Assembly: GCA_039583875.1 (NCBI GenBank) | Contig: CM077151.1 | Location: 106,100,609 to 106,164,608 of the forward strand | DNA: 64,000 nt | DNA from: Platanthera guangdongensis | Taxonomy: Eukaryota; Streptophyta; Magnoliopsida; Asparagales; Orchidaceae | Direction of reading: 5' to 3' | Part shown: piece after piece, positions 48,057 through 59,473 of the stretch | Layout: each line of letters begins with the position of its first letter | How positions within the stretch are numbered: the stretch's first letter is position 1 | Position numbers and translations under genes: made by a program | Notes under the pieces: model-generated | The model's database searches: none | Seen by the model: only the letters and a program-made list of their open reading frames with translations | Told to the model about the DNA's origin: nothing

Positions 48057-49190
48057 ACTATCATAGTTTATTTTGAATTTTGAATTTTGAATTTTGAATT
48101 AGAGGAGATGGAGTGGTGTAAGCCTATATATAGGCCATGACATTTGTCATATTTTGTAGAGAGAATGATAAGAAATTGAAACCTTATAATCTATTGAGAT
48201 TTTTCTTCCTATCCAAGGCAAATTTCGGCCTCCTCTCTCCCCCTCTCTCTTTGGCCTCCGACCAACCTTCCTCCTCCCTCTCTCCCTCTTTATATCCGAC
48301 CTCCTCTTCTCTTCCTCCTCCTCCTCCTCTTGTGAGAAATCCCCTCTACCAAAACCTCAGCCCTCCCTTGAAGGATTAAGGCCACAACCTTTCCTCTCCC
48401 CTCTTTCCTTATATATCTATTGGCCCTTTCAAGATACTCCCCCTTCTGGGGTTTGGCAAAGGAGAAACGACGAGCGTCTTCATCGTTCGGAGCGGATCCA
48501 AGGACTTGCGTGGAAATAGAGAATCTACCACAGTCGTGTGCGCCTCCTCCACTCATCTTGTGGACGGATTATTCTTGGGATTGGGTAACGAATTTCTTAA
48601 CCACCTTTGTGTGATTTCTTCTACAATTTTGTGAGGTTTTGGTGGAATTAGAACGCTAGTTTTTAGTCCGGATTTATATTGAAATTAGTGATTAATAAAA
48701 TCTTAATTTTCAAGCATTTATTTCCCGAATATTTTTCATAAAATTGGAGTCGGTAGATCTCGTGAACACTAGAAGAAATCGGGTTCATCACCCGGGATTT
48801 CCCCTTGAGTTCAAGTGATTTGGTAAACCCTCTATTAATTAATTTTGGGAATCGACTAGGACTTGATTTTAAATCACTTATTTAGGCTGGAACTTTCTTT
48901 ATTGGAATTGTGAATTGCTTGCACATAATTTAATTTGAATAACTAACTGTCCGGATCGTGTGGTTCCTTTTCGCTTGAGCGAACATTGGCCTATAGCCCT
49001 TGTTCAATCTATAAAAGGGGTTGCGTCGCTTTGCGTTGATGTTGTGGAATTTGTGCCTTTTAATGCTCGAGTATTCGATATTACTATGTAGAGAAACCGC
49101 GTGCTAGATATTTAATTAAATTGTCGAACATAATAACGCATAGTTTAATCCGTAGAAATCATGGGCCTGCATCAATTTGGTATCAGAGCC
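48057..49190 (+). repeat. LTR remainder and primer site of second gag-only element
   Basis: It continues the LTR interrupted at 42105. A TATATATAGG box (48124-48133), a pyrimidine-rich leader and an end at CTGCATCA (49174) are visible. The primer site TGGTATCAGAGCC at 49178-49190 indicates tRNA-iMet. GAATTTT repeats at 48070-48100 are simple sequence. Confidence 0.7.
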
Positions 49191-49954
49191 AGGTTCACAT
49201 CAATTTTCTAATTGGTACCCTCCCACTTTTATTATTTTTGCTGTCACGTATTTGCACGTTTCATTGCACAACATAAAAAGCAAATTTTAAAATTTTTGGT
49301 CTGCAAATAGCGGCCTACAATTCTCATTTTTGTCTCAAAATTAAAAAGAAATCCTGGAAATTCTGCAACATTTTATTAGTAAGAATCAAATAAAAATATA
49401 TTTTATTTTTTCTAAGTCATTATTTTTATTAAATTATTATAAAATTTTAATTTTGGTCTGCCAATAGCGGCCTATATTTTTATTTTTTCAGCAAACAAAT
49501 ATCAAAAAAATGTTTTAATAATCTCTCATTTAATGTCAGTAAGAAAATCCACAAAAAATATTTTATTGTCTTACTTATTAAGCGGGAACAAATACATCTG
49601 TTGCATTTTATATAGGGTCAGGTTCATTATTCATTGCATGTGCACCAGTTCCGGGAGAGTTTTCTCTCTGGTTCTCATTATTATTCCTATGACATTTATG
49701 CTTCTCGTTTAGATTACTGGTATGTTAATCTCATGACTAAACAAATCCTAGCCTTGCCTTCATACCATGGAAATACCAACCGTCCCCACGCTTATCCTCC
49801 CACTAGAATTGAGGCACCTACTTATAACTGTTTGTGGTATCCCCAAAATTTTAGAGACTGACTTAAGGGAATAGAAAATTATTTTAATTGTCACTTATGG
49901 GACGACGACCAAAGGGTTAACATATCCCGAGATCGATTAGTAGGTCAAGCTCGC
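49191..49954 (+). pseudogene. gag: Leader and broken N-terminal gag of second gag-only element
   Basis: AT-rich leader with a repeated TTTTGGTCTGCMAATAGCGG motif (49295 and 49452). A frame from 49634 ends at TGA 49859; the same frame continues after it with LKGIENYFNCHLWDDDQRVN, the usual gypsy gag motif around the first capsid helix. Confidence 0.6.
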
Positions 49955-51340
49955 GTGTTTTGGCTAAACGAAGAGCGTCGTGTTGGTAGTTATAAACATG
50001 CTTGCCCGGCAATGCGTAGCCTACTCTCGGATCAATTTTATCCCGCCTATCTCCGCATTACTAACACCAAGCCTGTGAGTGAGTATCGTTATGGCGATAT
50101 TCCCATACATGCCTATAGGAATGATTATATACCTAACGCTAGATCATTTTTCCCCAAAGGTCGGCCTACTCATAGTGTACTTACTACAACCTTTAGGGAA
50201 ACCATTCCTAATAGATCTTATGCCTTGGACTCAAAAGATGTTACTTCTAGAGTTTTGACTCCTTTATCCTCGACGCCTAAGCCTCCTGATATAGTGACTG
50301 ATACCCATGAGGATGCTGATGTAGATGTGGTATCTCTTGATCTTGAGGATGACCAACTAGGTGAGTGTATTCCATCTAATGAGTCTGAAAATGAGATTGG
50401 ATACCCTAGTGATTTAGAAGATGATGTATGGGATGATTACGTTCCGATCTGTGAGAGTATTATGTTGCCTATTACATGCCCTACCAGCGTTGTGTCTGTT
50501 CACCCTAGTATTGAGTGCCCTCTCCAGGATACGATCACCATTATGTTAGAGCCTACGATTACACCCGCTGAGATTGTATCCAAGTTATCTGAGGAGTCTG
50601 AAAGTGAGGATGTCCCTATTATTATTGTGGATGAGTTACCATCGGAGGGAAGGGTTTTTTTGGATGATTCATTAGTTGTACACTTGGATGAGAGTTCTTT
50701 GATGATATCACCGTTGTGTGAAAATTATACTGATTTGGATGTTATCCCGGGTATGATTTTACCGACCCTTCCTCCTATTTATTTGCCTATCTTAGATGAC
50801 TTTTTAGGACATGGAATCGGTAGACCTAGTCCGAGTTGTTGTGTCACGCCCACTTTATTAACTCCTACATTGGTGTTGTATCAGCGTTTAGATATTACTA
50901 TGTTGAGCACATTAGTATTTGGACTTTTCACCGAACCTCATAGATATGACTACGCGTCACTTTTGACGGCTCATTTTTGTGTGTGTCCGTCTACGGTTCT
51001 ATCCTCTACTATGATTGATTCTGATTCTTTGGCAATTGCGCCTCTAGATGTGGTGTCCCTTATACATACTTATATACCACACCCGGTCGCACACATTTAT
51101 CCCCCGCCATTTGTTGACCCTCACTTCCCCACGTTAGTGACTATAGTTGGGATCATTGAGTTATATCGCTCGCAGATCTTCTCGCATCCGGGAGCATCCA
51201 ATCAAGTGTTTATGATGAGCGGTTCGCCTTGGCATATCTTTATGCCAAGCATAACAATGTTAAAATTAAAATTAAGACTGCGGTTTTGGAGCCCATCAAA
51301 ATCATCTCTGATTATAAGGCTCCCATGCCTCCTGACTTAA
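49955..51340 (+). CDS. 461-residue gag-headed protein of unknown function
   Basis: The first 45 residues are gag-like (MFWLNEERRVGSYKHACPAMRSLLSDQFYPAYL, matching the gypsy gag WW...EE...W..MK..L...FLP.. pattern). The true start probably lies upstream, beyond the stop at 49859. The remaining 400 residues are acidic and Ser/Pro/Ile-rich, with no zinc knuckle, protease or RT motif, and I do not recognise them. The frame is open for 1.4 kb although no pol follows. Confidence 0.5.
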   Translation: MFWLNEERRVGSYKHACPAMRSLLSDQFYPAYLRITNTKPVSEYRYGDIPIHAYRNDYIPNARSFFPKGRPTHSVLTTTFRETIPNRSYALDSKDVTSRVLTPLSSTPKPPDIVTDTHEDADVDVVSLDLEDDQLGECIPSNESENEIGYPSDLEDDVWDDYVPICESIMLPITCPTSVVSVHPSIECPLQDTITIMLEPTITPAEIVSKLSEESESEDVPIIIVDELPSEGRVFLDDSLVVHLDESSLMISPLCENYTDLDVIPGMILPTLPPIYLPILDDFLGHGIGRPSPSCCVTPTLLTPTLVLYQRLDITMLSTLVFGLFTEPHRYDYASLLTAHFCVCPSTVLSSTMIDSDSLAIAPLDVVSLIHTYIPHPVAHIYPPPFVDPHFPTLVTIVGIIELYRSQIFSHPGASNQVFMMSGSPWHIFMPSITMLKLKLRLRFWSPSKSSLIIRLPCLLT

Positions 51341-52120
51341 CCCCCTTATCCTATGTGTTCAGGTCTAGTCATGTAGCACATGGATTCTCTCCTCATGCAT
51401 CTAGGACGTTAGTATTTCATTTTAAGTTATGTCGCATGCACTTCCACTCCTTTTTGAGACTGTCTGATGCTAGATTTAGTGATTTTGATTTCGTCTGGTC
51501 AGTCCCCGAGCGGATGCCTTCTAGCTCCGTTAATAAATTAATATGTAGGACCGCCAACCCATCCATGATTATTAAGAATGTCGGATTTCATGCTTATATT
51601 TCAGATTTTTATACAGCACATGATGTTTCACTTTATTTCAAGTTTCCGGACTTTTTACTGTACGTCTCTATTCCACCTGGGTGCTTTTCTCATCGATTCT
51701 TCCTACCACTAAATATTCTCTTGGGTTGGGGAGTGTTAGTACTGTCGTGTTTATTTTCCACGTGGACTCCTTGTTTCTTGAACCAGATGGTAAGATTCAA
51801 GTTAATTTTCTTTTGCCTGACATCATTTTGAGTTTTGCTATTTCTACACCTGACAGGTTTTTAGTGATATGGGATGTTCAAGCTACTACGACACGGATTG
51901 CGGGGAATGATTTGCCCCATGTTGCTGCTACTTTCGACGGTTCCCACCTCATGGGCCACTCATCGATGATGAGTGATTTTGAGTGGGGGAGGATTGATGG
52001 CGACGATGCTGATGCGGTCGTGGATCCATGACATCGAGAGTTCGTGGATTGGGACGGTCGTTGCCGCAAGCTCAAGGATGGGAGTCTACCACGTCGTTTC
52101 TTCGCCAACGCCACTGCCGC
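51341..52120 (+). other. 3' internal remainder of second gag-only element
   Basis: Overlapping frames (for example 51229-51831) look like decayed coding sequence without recognisable motifs. The last 124 bases repeat the block at 41763-41897. Copia element 2 inserts after GCCGC at 52120; the left copy shows that the uninterrupted sequence continues TACATGTTTTTGC. Confidence 0.5.
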
Positions 52121-52265
52121 TGTTGGGTACATTGGTCAAATGTACCTGATTTGAAGAAGCCTGACCCAACTCAATGATATACATCATAATGTATTTGATG
52201 TGTGTTTGAGTTACTTGTGCAGGTTAGGTATTCACTGGACTGAAGCTAAAAGTTTCTAAGTTCAT

Positions 52266-53061
52266 GTGTCGACACCCAGAGGGAAAGTGTCGACACTTGA
52301 GAAAGCTTGTGTCGACACCCAGACAAGCAGTGTCGACACTTGGAATCATTGTGTCGACACCTGGGATGAAGAGTCGACACCAGACAGTAAGTGTCGACAC
52401 TTGGAGCTGTGTCGACGCTCAGTGAAGAAGTATGCAGAAAAGCTGTGTCGACACTTAGCAGAAGTGTCGACACCTAGAAGAGCTGAGTCTACATCAGCAA
52501 GTGTCGACACTCAACACAATGTGTCGACACTCAATCAGCAGAGTCAACATATGAAGAATGTGTCGACACTCAGCACAATGTGTCGACACACAACCAGAAG
52601 AGTCAACACTTGAAGTAAGTGTCGACACTCAGCACAATGTGTCGACACTTAGCTAAAGACTCTACACTTGAAGAAAGTGTCGACACAAGGAGCTGTGTCG
52701 ACACTTAGCAAAGAACAGAAAAGTTTACAAAACATTCTAAGTACAAGTGTCGACACTAAGGGAATGTGTCGACACTCAGCTGAGGAAACAAAATTAAAGA
52801 CTTGTGTCGACACCAAGAAGCAGTGTCGACACTTGACAGTTTCAACACATGAAGATGTGTCGACACAAAGGAGATGTGTCGACACTTAGGAGAATACAGT
52901 TAAAGAATGAATAACAAGTACTTGTGTCGACACTCAATTTAAGTGTCGACACATGCAGAAGAATCAGTGTCGAGACATACAAGGATATGTGTCGACACCT
53001 TGTAGACTTGTGTCGACACTTACATAGCATGTGTCGATACTTAGTCTATAAGTGTCGACAC
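52266..53061. repeat. GTGTCGACAC palindrome array, 5' LTR of element 2
   Basis: Roughly thirty copies of the 10-bp palindrome in about 800 bp, interleaved with AGAGTCAACA-type spacers. Two of the few differences from the 3' LTR fall within palindromes (GTATCGACAC at 63603, GTGTCGTCAC at 63842). Confidence 0.93.
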
Positions 53062-53217
53062 TTAAGAACAGAAAGTCTCGACACTATCTGACAGTTAGAG
53101 AATTTCAAGAAGTGACTGGTTGACATGACAGCTGCCGATCCAGCCGGTCTACAGCAACTGTCAGAGAAGTCAGAAGTCTGTTATGAACCGGACCAGCCGG
53201 TTACCATGAAGGAAGCC

Positions 53218-53225
53218 TATAAATA
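53218..53225 (+). promoter_or_regulatory. LTR TATA box of copia element 2
   Basis: TATAAATA follows the CCGGACCAGCCGG segment, at the same place as 3982-3989 in element 1. Confidence 0.7.
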
Positions 53226-54121
53226 GGCACTCACAGTTTACAGAAGTTGTTGTTGATATAAGAATTACAAGTTGTTCTTTCAAGTAGTGAGAATAATTAA
53301 AGTGGTTGATCAGATTATTCAAGTAATCAGAAAAGTGAAACACAGAGGATCAATACAAGAAGATCTGATAGTCTAACTGCAGATCTAAGAAGTTGGAGAG
53401 AGAGAGCTCCAATCAAGAATTCAGTCTTTGGAACTAAGGCTGAGAAGAAGGATTCAGAATCATCTGGATCTCAAGAAGCAGAGGTCAAGGATCAACTGTA
53501 GAGGATTCAGACTAATTCAGTTCTACTCAAGAAGCTTTGAAGGAAGCTAAGTCAGTTTGGATCTAACTAAGTTCTTCCAAGAACTCTTCAAGAAACTCTC
53601 AACTCCTCTCTTATTTTCTGAGTTGTAGAGTTAGTTATTGTAATTCAATCTTAACTTGTAGGATCCATTGGATCTGAGAGATTTGTAAGCCTATATTATA
53701 AAGGCTGAGGGTAGGGCTTGGTTGCCTGAGTGTAGGAGTTGAAGAACTCTGAGTGTAGGCCTTAATTGGCTGAGTGTAGGCCTGGGTGGCTGAGTGTAGG
53801 CCCTTGTGGCTGAGTGTAAGGCTTTGGGCCTGAGGTGTAGGAACCTAGTTGGGTTCTGAGATAGTGGAGAAGATTGGCTGAATCTAGTACACTGCTAGAT
53901 AGGCGAAGGGGGAAAGTGGATGTACCCAAAGATTGGGGAACCACTATAAATTTGTGTGTCTGCTGTGCTGTGCTGTGCTGTGAATTAACTGTTTATATTC
54001 TGTTATTACTGTTAGCTGTAGAAATCTGTGAGATAACTGTTTTGCTGCCAACAAAGTTTTAAAAAGGTTTAGGTCACCTATTCACCCCCCCTCTAGGTGT
54101 TTAGGTACCATAACTTTCAAG

Positions 54122-54134
54122 TGGTATCAGAGCC
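54122..54134 (+). other. tRNA-iMet primer-binding site
   Basis: TGGTATCAGAGCC is the complement of the 3' end of plant initiator tRNA-Met, two bases after the LTR. It primes minus-strand synthesis. Confidence 0.9.
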
Positions 54135-54262
54135 AGGTTCCTCAAAAAGGACTAACTGTCTGAGGAGATCCAGTTTGGCAGATTCAGTGTAAGTCAGAAC
54201 ACAGTTTCAAGAAAATCAAGAAACATGAGGTTCTTCAGAGAATCACAAGGAATTGAGGTTCA

Positions 54263-56257
54263 ATGAAACTGCCCATATGCAGAAAAGAGATTTTTGGAAT
54301 CTGGAAAGAGAGGGTAAGGCTGTTCATGGAAGCCTCTGACCCTAGAATCTACATCACAGTCAAAGAGGGGCCATATGTGCCCATGAAGATCTCAGTATTG
54401 GATGCAAATCAGAGGACTCCAAAGGATTTCTCTGAGATGACCAAGGATGAAATTGTCCTAGCCACTATGGACAAAAGGGCACAAAACATAATAGTAAGTG
54501 TCATTGATGATGCAACTTTTCAGAACCTAATTCACTGTAAAACAGCAAAAGAAATGTGGGATACCCTCATTGTCTATATGGAAGGTTCTGAAGAAGTTAG
54601 GCAAGATAGAAAGTCCTTGCTTAATCAAGAGTATGAGAGCTTTAGGCAAGGAAGAGGAGATAGCATCACTGAATGCTACAAGAAGTTCTATAGAATTGTT
54701 AATGAACTCATGTCCTATGGAAGAGAGTTCACTAACTATGAATTGAATGATAAGTTCTTGAGGTCCCTAACCAAAGATTGGGACACTAAGATCTGTGCCA
54801 TCAGAGAAATGGCAAAGTTGGGAGAAATTCCTCCTCCCACACTATTTGGCAAGTTACTGTCTTATGAGATGCAGCTGTCTGTGAGAAAAGAGGAGGAAAA
54901 ATCAACAAGGACTGAGCACAGGGAAAGGACTGTTGCCTTCAAGTCAGAAGTACCTAGAAAGGGCAGGACTAAGTCATCAACTCCTACTCCAGAGGTAGTT
55001 GAATCAGAATCTGATGAGTCTGTTAGCACAAAGTCTACAAGCAGTGAAAGTGATGAAGACTTTGCTGCATTCACCAAACATTTTCAGAAATTCCTGAAGA
55101 AGAAACAGTGGAGGTCCAGACCTTCATTTTCCAAAGGGAAAGAAGTTCAGTATCAGGAGAAGAAGCCTTCAAAGAAGGACAAGAAAAAGACAAAGACTAG
55201 CAAGGCAACTGGGTCTAGGATAGTGTGTTACTGCTGCAATAGACATGGTCATGTTATTGCAGATTGTCCTGAGAGAAGGAAAGAATCCAGTGACAAAAAG
55301 AAGACTCACTTCAAAGGAAAGAAGGAGAAGTCCTTTGTTGCAAAGAATGAGAAGACTCTTTCAGACATTTCTTCTTCAGACACTGAGACAGATGCTGAAG
55401 CCTACATAGGGCTATTTGCTGAAGAAGAAGAGGAGTTTATGCAGATCATGGAATCAATCTATGAACAAGAAGAGTGTCAGTGCCAAGGACTGATGGCATT
55501 GACTGAAAGTACCAAAATCCTGGAGCAGCCAGGACCTAGTCAGGTACAAAGTCCAACTCAAAGTTCAGATTTCAGTTCTAGTTCAGAGTCAGATTCATCT
55601 TCATCAAGTGATGGAAGTGTTTCTGAATCTGAGGGAGATATTCATCAGCTCTTAGATGAATATAAAGTACTGTTGCAAGCCTATAAGAAAAGCAAGTCCC
55701 TTGCCAAAAGTCAGGCAAAGGAAATTGTTGATCTAAAGGCAGCTGCAACAGACTTTGAGAAGGAATTTGATCAAAAGCTCAATGAGGTAGCCAGGCTGAA
55801 ACACATTACTGTGATTCAGATGGGAACTATCACTTATAAAAATGATCAAATTAAGTTACTGGAGATCAATCTCCAGAAGGAAAGAGAGCTAGTTGCTAGG
55901 TTTTCAAAACCTAAATCAGTGCTACCCTTGATTGATGAATTTGTTCATCATAAAGGAAAGGCTGGATTGGGTTTTATTAAACCAGCTAGGACTGTTAAGG
56001 ATCAGTCCAAGTCCAAGGGCAAAGCCCCAACATTCAATAAGCCTGCTGTAGTCAAGACAGCCATGTCTGTACCTAAGCAAAGGTACAACAAGTTTGAATG
56101 CTGGTGTTGTGGCAAGGTTGGCCACTTTGCCTTGGATTGTTGGCACAATGCCAGTGCCAAGTTGAGTAGCAAGTTACCTGGTGGAAAGCCAGCAGGTAGC
56201 TATGTCAAGTTGCAAACTAACAATCACCAAGGATCCAAGTTTACATTTGGGTTCTAA
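54263..56257 (+). CDS. gag: Gag of copia element 2
   Basis: 664 codons. The N-terminal copia gag (UBN2-type) region has IWKERVRLFM, AKEMWDTL and ECYKKFYRIVNELMSYG (about residues 10-200). Two CCHC knuckles are present: CYCCNRHGHVIADC (about 325) and CWCCGKVGHFALDC (about 613), with a Ser-rich and helical segment between. Long gag with two knuckles fits SIRE/Maximus. The stop TAA at 56255-56257 is followed, in the pol frame, by another TAA at 56265-56267. One frameshift therefore cannot join gag to pol. Confidence 0.9.
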   Translation: MKLPICRKEIFGIWKERVRLFMEASDPRIYITVKEGPYVPMKISVLDANQRTPKDFSEMTKDEIVLATMDKRAQNIIVSVIDDATFQNLIHCKTAKEMWDTLIVYMEGSEEVRQDRKSLLNQEYESFRQGRGDSITECYKKFYRIVNELMSYGREFTNYELNDKFLRSLTKDWDTKICAIREMAKLGEIPPPTLFGKLLSYEMQLSVRKEEEKSTRTEHRERTVAFKSEVPRKGRTKSSTPTPEVVESESDESVSTKSTSSESDEDFAAFTKHFQKFLKKKQWRSRPSFSKGKEVQYQEKKPSKKDKKKTKTSKATGSRIVCYCCNRHGHVIADCPERRKESSDKKKTHFKGKKEKSFVAKNEKTLSDISSSDTETDAEAYIGLFAEEEEEFMQIMESIYEQEECQCQGLMALTESTKILEQPGPSQVQSPTQSSDFSSSSESDSSSSSDGSVSESEGDIHQLLDEYKVLLQAYKKSKSLAKSQAKEIVDLKAAATDFEKEFDQKLNEVARLKHITVIQMGTITYKNDQIKLLEINLQKERELVARFSKPKSVLPLIDEFVHHKGKAGLGFIKPARTVKDQSKSKGKAPTFNKPAVVKTAMSVPKQRYNKFECWCCGKVGHFALDCWHNASAKLSSKLPGGKPAGSYVKLQTNNHQGSKFTFGF

Positions 56258-56273
56258 GGTTCATTAATTTGTT

Positions 56274-57782
56274 TTGCAGGTGAATCCAAGTGGCCATACC
56301 CCAACATGGTACTTGGATAGTGGATGTTCCAGACATATGACTGGAACAAGGGGACTACTGAAGGACTACATTCCAATCAAAAATGGTCCTAAAGTGACCT
56401 TTGGTGGTTCTGAAAAAGGAATCATCAAAGGGTTTGGTAACATCTCTTCAAACCTTGTTACCATTACTCAAGTGGCTTATGTTAAAGGGTTGAAACACAA
56501 CCTCATTAGTATAAGTCAGTTAAGTGATGTAGGGTATGACATCTCATTTGTTAAAAATGGTTGTCATATCAAGAGGTCAAGTGATCAAGAGATCATTTTG
56601 ACAGGATATAGAAAGAGGAATGTCTATTGTTTAGACATTATGGTTGAGAACATTAGTTCTCCAGTTTGTCTTGTAGCTGATGAGACAGTCTCTCAATGTG
56701 TCAAATGGCACAAGAGGCTTGCCCATCTTAATTACAAGACTATTAGCAAACTCTTTAGCAAAGAGTTAGTGAGGAATGGTCCTCAAGTTAAGTGTGTCAA
56801 AGATGGCATTTGCTCAGCTTGTCAAAAGGGCAAGCAGACTAAATCCACCTTTAGAAGCTTAGACAACAAAGATGCTGTGAGGTGTTTATACCTCTTGCAT
56901 ATGGATCTATTTGGTCCAATGCCAGTTCACAGCTTAGGTAGGAAGGTCTATACCTTTGTAGTTGTTGATGACTACTCAAGGTTTTCCTGGGTGTTCTTCT
57001 TAAAGCAGAAATCTGAAACACCTAGTGTCTTCCATAGCTTTGTTAAGCAAATTCAGAATGAATTGAACTGTACAGTGGTCAAAATTAGAAGTGACCATGG
57101 TACTGAGTTTCAGTCTGAAAGCATGACAAAACTGTGTGAAGATTTTGGGATATTTCAAGAATTCTCTTCACCTAGAACACCTCAGCAAAATGGCATTGCT
57201 GAAAGGAAGAATAGGACCTTGATAGAGGCTGGTAGGACCCTATTAAGTGATTCATCACTGCCAGAGTATTTCTGGGCTGAAGCAGTTAACACTGCATGCC
57301 ATGTGATAAATAGGGCTACCATCACTAAAAGGTTAAACAAGACCCCCTATGAAGTTGTGAAAGGCAGGAAACCAAATCTATCCTATTTCAGGATTTTTGG
57401 TTGCAAATGCTTCATACTTAACAATGGAAAGTCTTACCTAACTAAGTTTGCTGCCAAGTCCCAGGAGGGAGTGTTTGTTGGGTACAGCAATAATAGTAAG
57501 GCTTATAGAGTCTACAACTTGACTACACAAGTTGTAGAGGAGTCTGTGCATGTAGTTTTTGATGAGACAAAACTAATTAACAATGAGTTGTCTAGCAATG
57601 TATGCAGCCCCACAAGTCTTACTAAGAAGATGGACAAGCTAACCATTGAAGATGTACCTGCTGCAAGACAGCAAATAGAAGAAGATGGCTTATGTCCAGG
57701 GGGAGAACTACATGTACCAGGAGCTGAAGAAGTACAAGGAACTCAGCTTGATGAAGATGCTGAAGAAGTTCAACCAGAGTAA
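56274..57782 (+). CDS. pol: Pol part 1: protease and integrase
   Basis: This frame has no ATG at the start (TTG at 56274) and is preceded by the acceptor-like TTAATTTGTTTTGCAG. Protease has [13 protein letters not shown]. Integrase has HKRLAHLNY and CSACQKGKQ for the HHCC module, then MDLFGP, SDHGTEF and [11 protein letters not shown] for the DDE triad. It ends in an acidic linker, and TAA at 57780-57782 separates it from the RT frame. Confidence 0.9.
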   Translation: MQVNPSGHTPTWYLDSGCSRHMTGTRGLLKDYIPIKNGPKVTFGGSEKGIIKGFGNISSNLVTITQVAYVKGLKHNLISISQLSDVGYDISFVKNGCHIKRSSDQEIILTGYRKRNVYCLDIMVENISSPVCLVADETVSQCVKWHKRLAHLNYKTISKLFSKELVRNGPQVKCVKDGICSACQKGKQTKSTFRSLDNKDAVRCLYLLHMDLFGPMPVHSLGRKVYTFVVVDDYSRFSWVFFLKQKSETPSVFHSFVKQIQNELNCTVVKIRSDHGTEFQSESMTKLCEDFGIFQEFSSPRTPQQNGIAERKNRTLIEAGRTLLSDSSLPEYFWAEAVNTACHVINRATITKRLNKTPYEVVKGRKPNLSYFRIFGCKCFILNNGKSYLTKFAAKSQEGVFVGYSNNSKAYRVYNLTTQVVEESVHVVFDETKLINNELSSNVCSPTSLTKKMDKLTIEDVPAARQQIEEDGLCPGGELHVPGAEEVQGTQLDEDAEEVQPE

Positions 57783-57784
57783 GG

Positions 57785-59440
57785 ATGCCTCCAGCCAACA
57801 GGCATCTAAGAGATCATCCAGTAGAGCTGATTATTGGAGATCCAAGACAAGGTGTTCAGACAAGGAGCAGAAATCAGAATGCTGTAGTATATTCAAGTTT
57901 TCTGTCTCAAATAGAACCAAAGAAATTTGAAGAAGCAATACAAGATCCACAGTGGACTGAAGCAATGCAGGAAGAACTTAATCAGTTCAAAAGGTGCAAG
58001 TTTTGGGACTTGGTTCCTAAACCTAAAGATCACAATGTGATAGGAACAAAGTGGATCTATAGGAATAAGTTAGATGAACAAGGAGTCATCATTAAGAATA
58101 AAGCAAGACTGGTTGCAAAAGGATATAGGCAGGAAGAAGGTATTGATTTTGATCAAACCTTTGCTCCAGTAGCCAGACTGGAAGCCATAAGGATGTTCTT
58201 GGCCTATGCAACCTATCAAGGATTCAAGGTATACCAAATGGATGTGAAGTCAGCATTCCTAAATGGTAATTTGAAAGAAGAAGTCTATGTGGAGCAGCCT
58301 GCAGGTTTTGTTGATCCAACTCTACCTCATTATGTCTATAGACTTAGGAAAGCATTATATGGGTTAAAACAAGCACCTAGAGCTTGGTATGAAACCCTAT
58401 CTAGTTTCCTCATTGAGAACAAGTTCTCAAGGGGGAAAATAGATAAGACTCTATTCCTTAGGGAATCTAGAGGCAAAGTCATACTTGTCCAAATATATGT
58501 AGATGACATTATATTTGGGTCTACTGAAAGTAGCCTTTGCAAAAAGTTTGCAAAGCTTATGCAAAGTCAATTTGAGATGAGTAGTATGGGAGAACTAAAG
58601 TTTTTCTTGGGTCTCCAAGTTAAACAGACTGGAAGTGGTCTATCCATATGTCAGTCCAAGTTCACCCTAAAACTCATAAGGAAGTATGGTATGGATTCAT
58701 CCAGTACCATGAAGACTCCTATGTGGTCAAGTATGTCTCTGAGCAAGGATGATGCAGGGAAACCTGTAGATGAAACCTTGTATAGAGGGATAGTTGGCTC
58801 CCTGCTATACTTGACTGCAAGTAGGCCTGACATTATGTATGCTACATGTGTTTGTGCCAGGTATCAAACCTGCCCTAAAGAGTCTCACTTGACTGCAGTC
58901 AAGAGAATCTTGAGATATCTAAAGGGCACACCTTATCTAGGCCTCTGGTACCCTAGGAATGGAGATTTTGATCTAATAGGCTATTCAGATGCAGACTTTG
59001 CAGGATGTAAAGAAGATAGAAAGAGCACTACTGGATCCTGTCAATTCCTAGGTGGAAGACTCATTTCATGGAGTAGCAAGAAGCAAACCAGTGTGGCTAT
59101 TTCCACAGCTGAGTCAGAATATGTAGCTGCAGGAAGTTGCTGTGCTCAACTTCTGTGGATTCAACATCAGCTAGAAGACTATGGATTTCAGGTAAGTAGA
59201 ACTCCACTTTACTGTGATTCTACAAGTGCTATTTCAATAGCTAACAACCCTGTATCTCATAGTAGAACTAAACATATTGAGATTAAATATCACTTTCTTA
59301 GGGAGCATGTAGAAAGAAATGATATTGCACTTGAATATGTTAAAACTGATAATCAGATAGCTGATATGTTTACTAAGCCCTTAGAAGAAGCTAAGTTTAA
59401 TATGTTCAAAATTGAACTAGGTATGATAAACTTAGACTAA
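57785..59440 (+). CDS. pol: Pol part 2: reverse transcriptase and RNase H
   Basis: The frame resumes at [20 protein letters not shown], the usual linker before copia RT, in a frame different from part 1. One indel in about 57700-57785 explains the break. RT has [33 protein letters not shown] and YVDDIIFGS. RNase H has [15 protein letters not shown] and YCDSTSAI. The end IADMFTKPL is the standard copia terminus. All catalytic residues that I can see are present. Confidence 0.92.
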   Translation: MPPANRHLRDHPVELIIGDPRQGVQTRSRNQNAVVYSSFLSQIEPKKFEEAIQDPQWTEAMQEELNQFKRCKFWDLVPKPKDHNVIGTKWIYRNKLDEQGVIIKNKARLVAKGYRQEEGIDFDQTFAPVARLEAIRMFLAYATYQGFKVYQMDVKSAFLNGNLKEEVYVEQPAGFVDPTLPHYVYRLRKALYGLKQAPRAWYETLSSFLIENKFSRGKIDKTLFLRESRGKVILVQIYVDDIIFGSTESSLCKKFAKLMQSQFEMSSMGELKFFLGLQVKQTGSGLSICQSKFTLKLIRKYGMDSSSTMKTPMWSSMSLSKDDAGKPVDETLYRGIVGSLLYLTASRPDIMYATCVCARYQTCPKESHLTAVKRILRYLKGTPYLGLWYPRNGDFDLIGYSDADFAGCKEDRKSTTGSCQFLGGRLISWSSKKQTSVAISTAESEYVAAGSCCAQLLWIQHQLEDYGFQVSRTPLYCDSTSAISIANNPVSHSRTKHIEIKYHFLREHVERNDIALEYVKTDNQIADMFTKPLEEAKFNMFKIELGMINLD

Positions 59441-59473
59441 GTTTACAGAACTAAAAATTGGCTAAGTAAAAAG

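Larger units (their letters stand above)
41763..52120 (+). mobile_element. Second gag-only LTR element, split by nested insertion
   Basis: A block of about 130 bp (GATGCTGATGCGGTCGTGGA ...) occurs at 41763-41897 and again at 51997-52120, with an LTR between. The layout is thus 3' internal end, LTR, internal region, again internal-LTR-internal. The LTR (TGATGGGTGC from 42014 or 42086, to CTGCATCA at 49174) has a TGATG/CATCA terminal repeat and is interrupted by the element at 42106-48056. No pol is found. Confidence 0.6.
52121..54119 (+). repeat. 5' LTR of copia element 2
   Basis: About 2.0 kb, TGTTGGGTAC to ACTTTCA. It contains the GTGTCGACAC array (52266-53061), a TATA box (53218-53225), GAGTGTAGG repeats (about 53690-53835) and a C-rich tail. 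The primer site TGGTATCAGAGCC follows at 54122-54134. Confidence 0.93.

Noticed and set aside
48137..48379. 80-residue Ser/Pro/Leu-rich ORF
   Set aside because: It comes from a pyrimidine-rich LTR leader with CTCTCT and CCTCCT runs and has no recognisable domain.
49178..49190. tRNA-like sequence TGGTATCAGAGCC here and at 54122, 30822 and 12630
   Set aside because: Only 9-13 bases match a tRNA 3' end, directly after an LTR; these are primer-binding sites, not tRNA genes.
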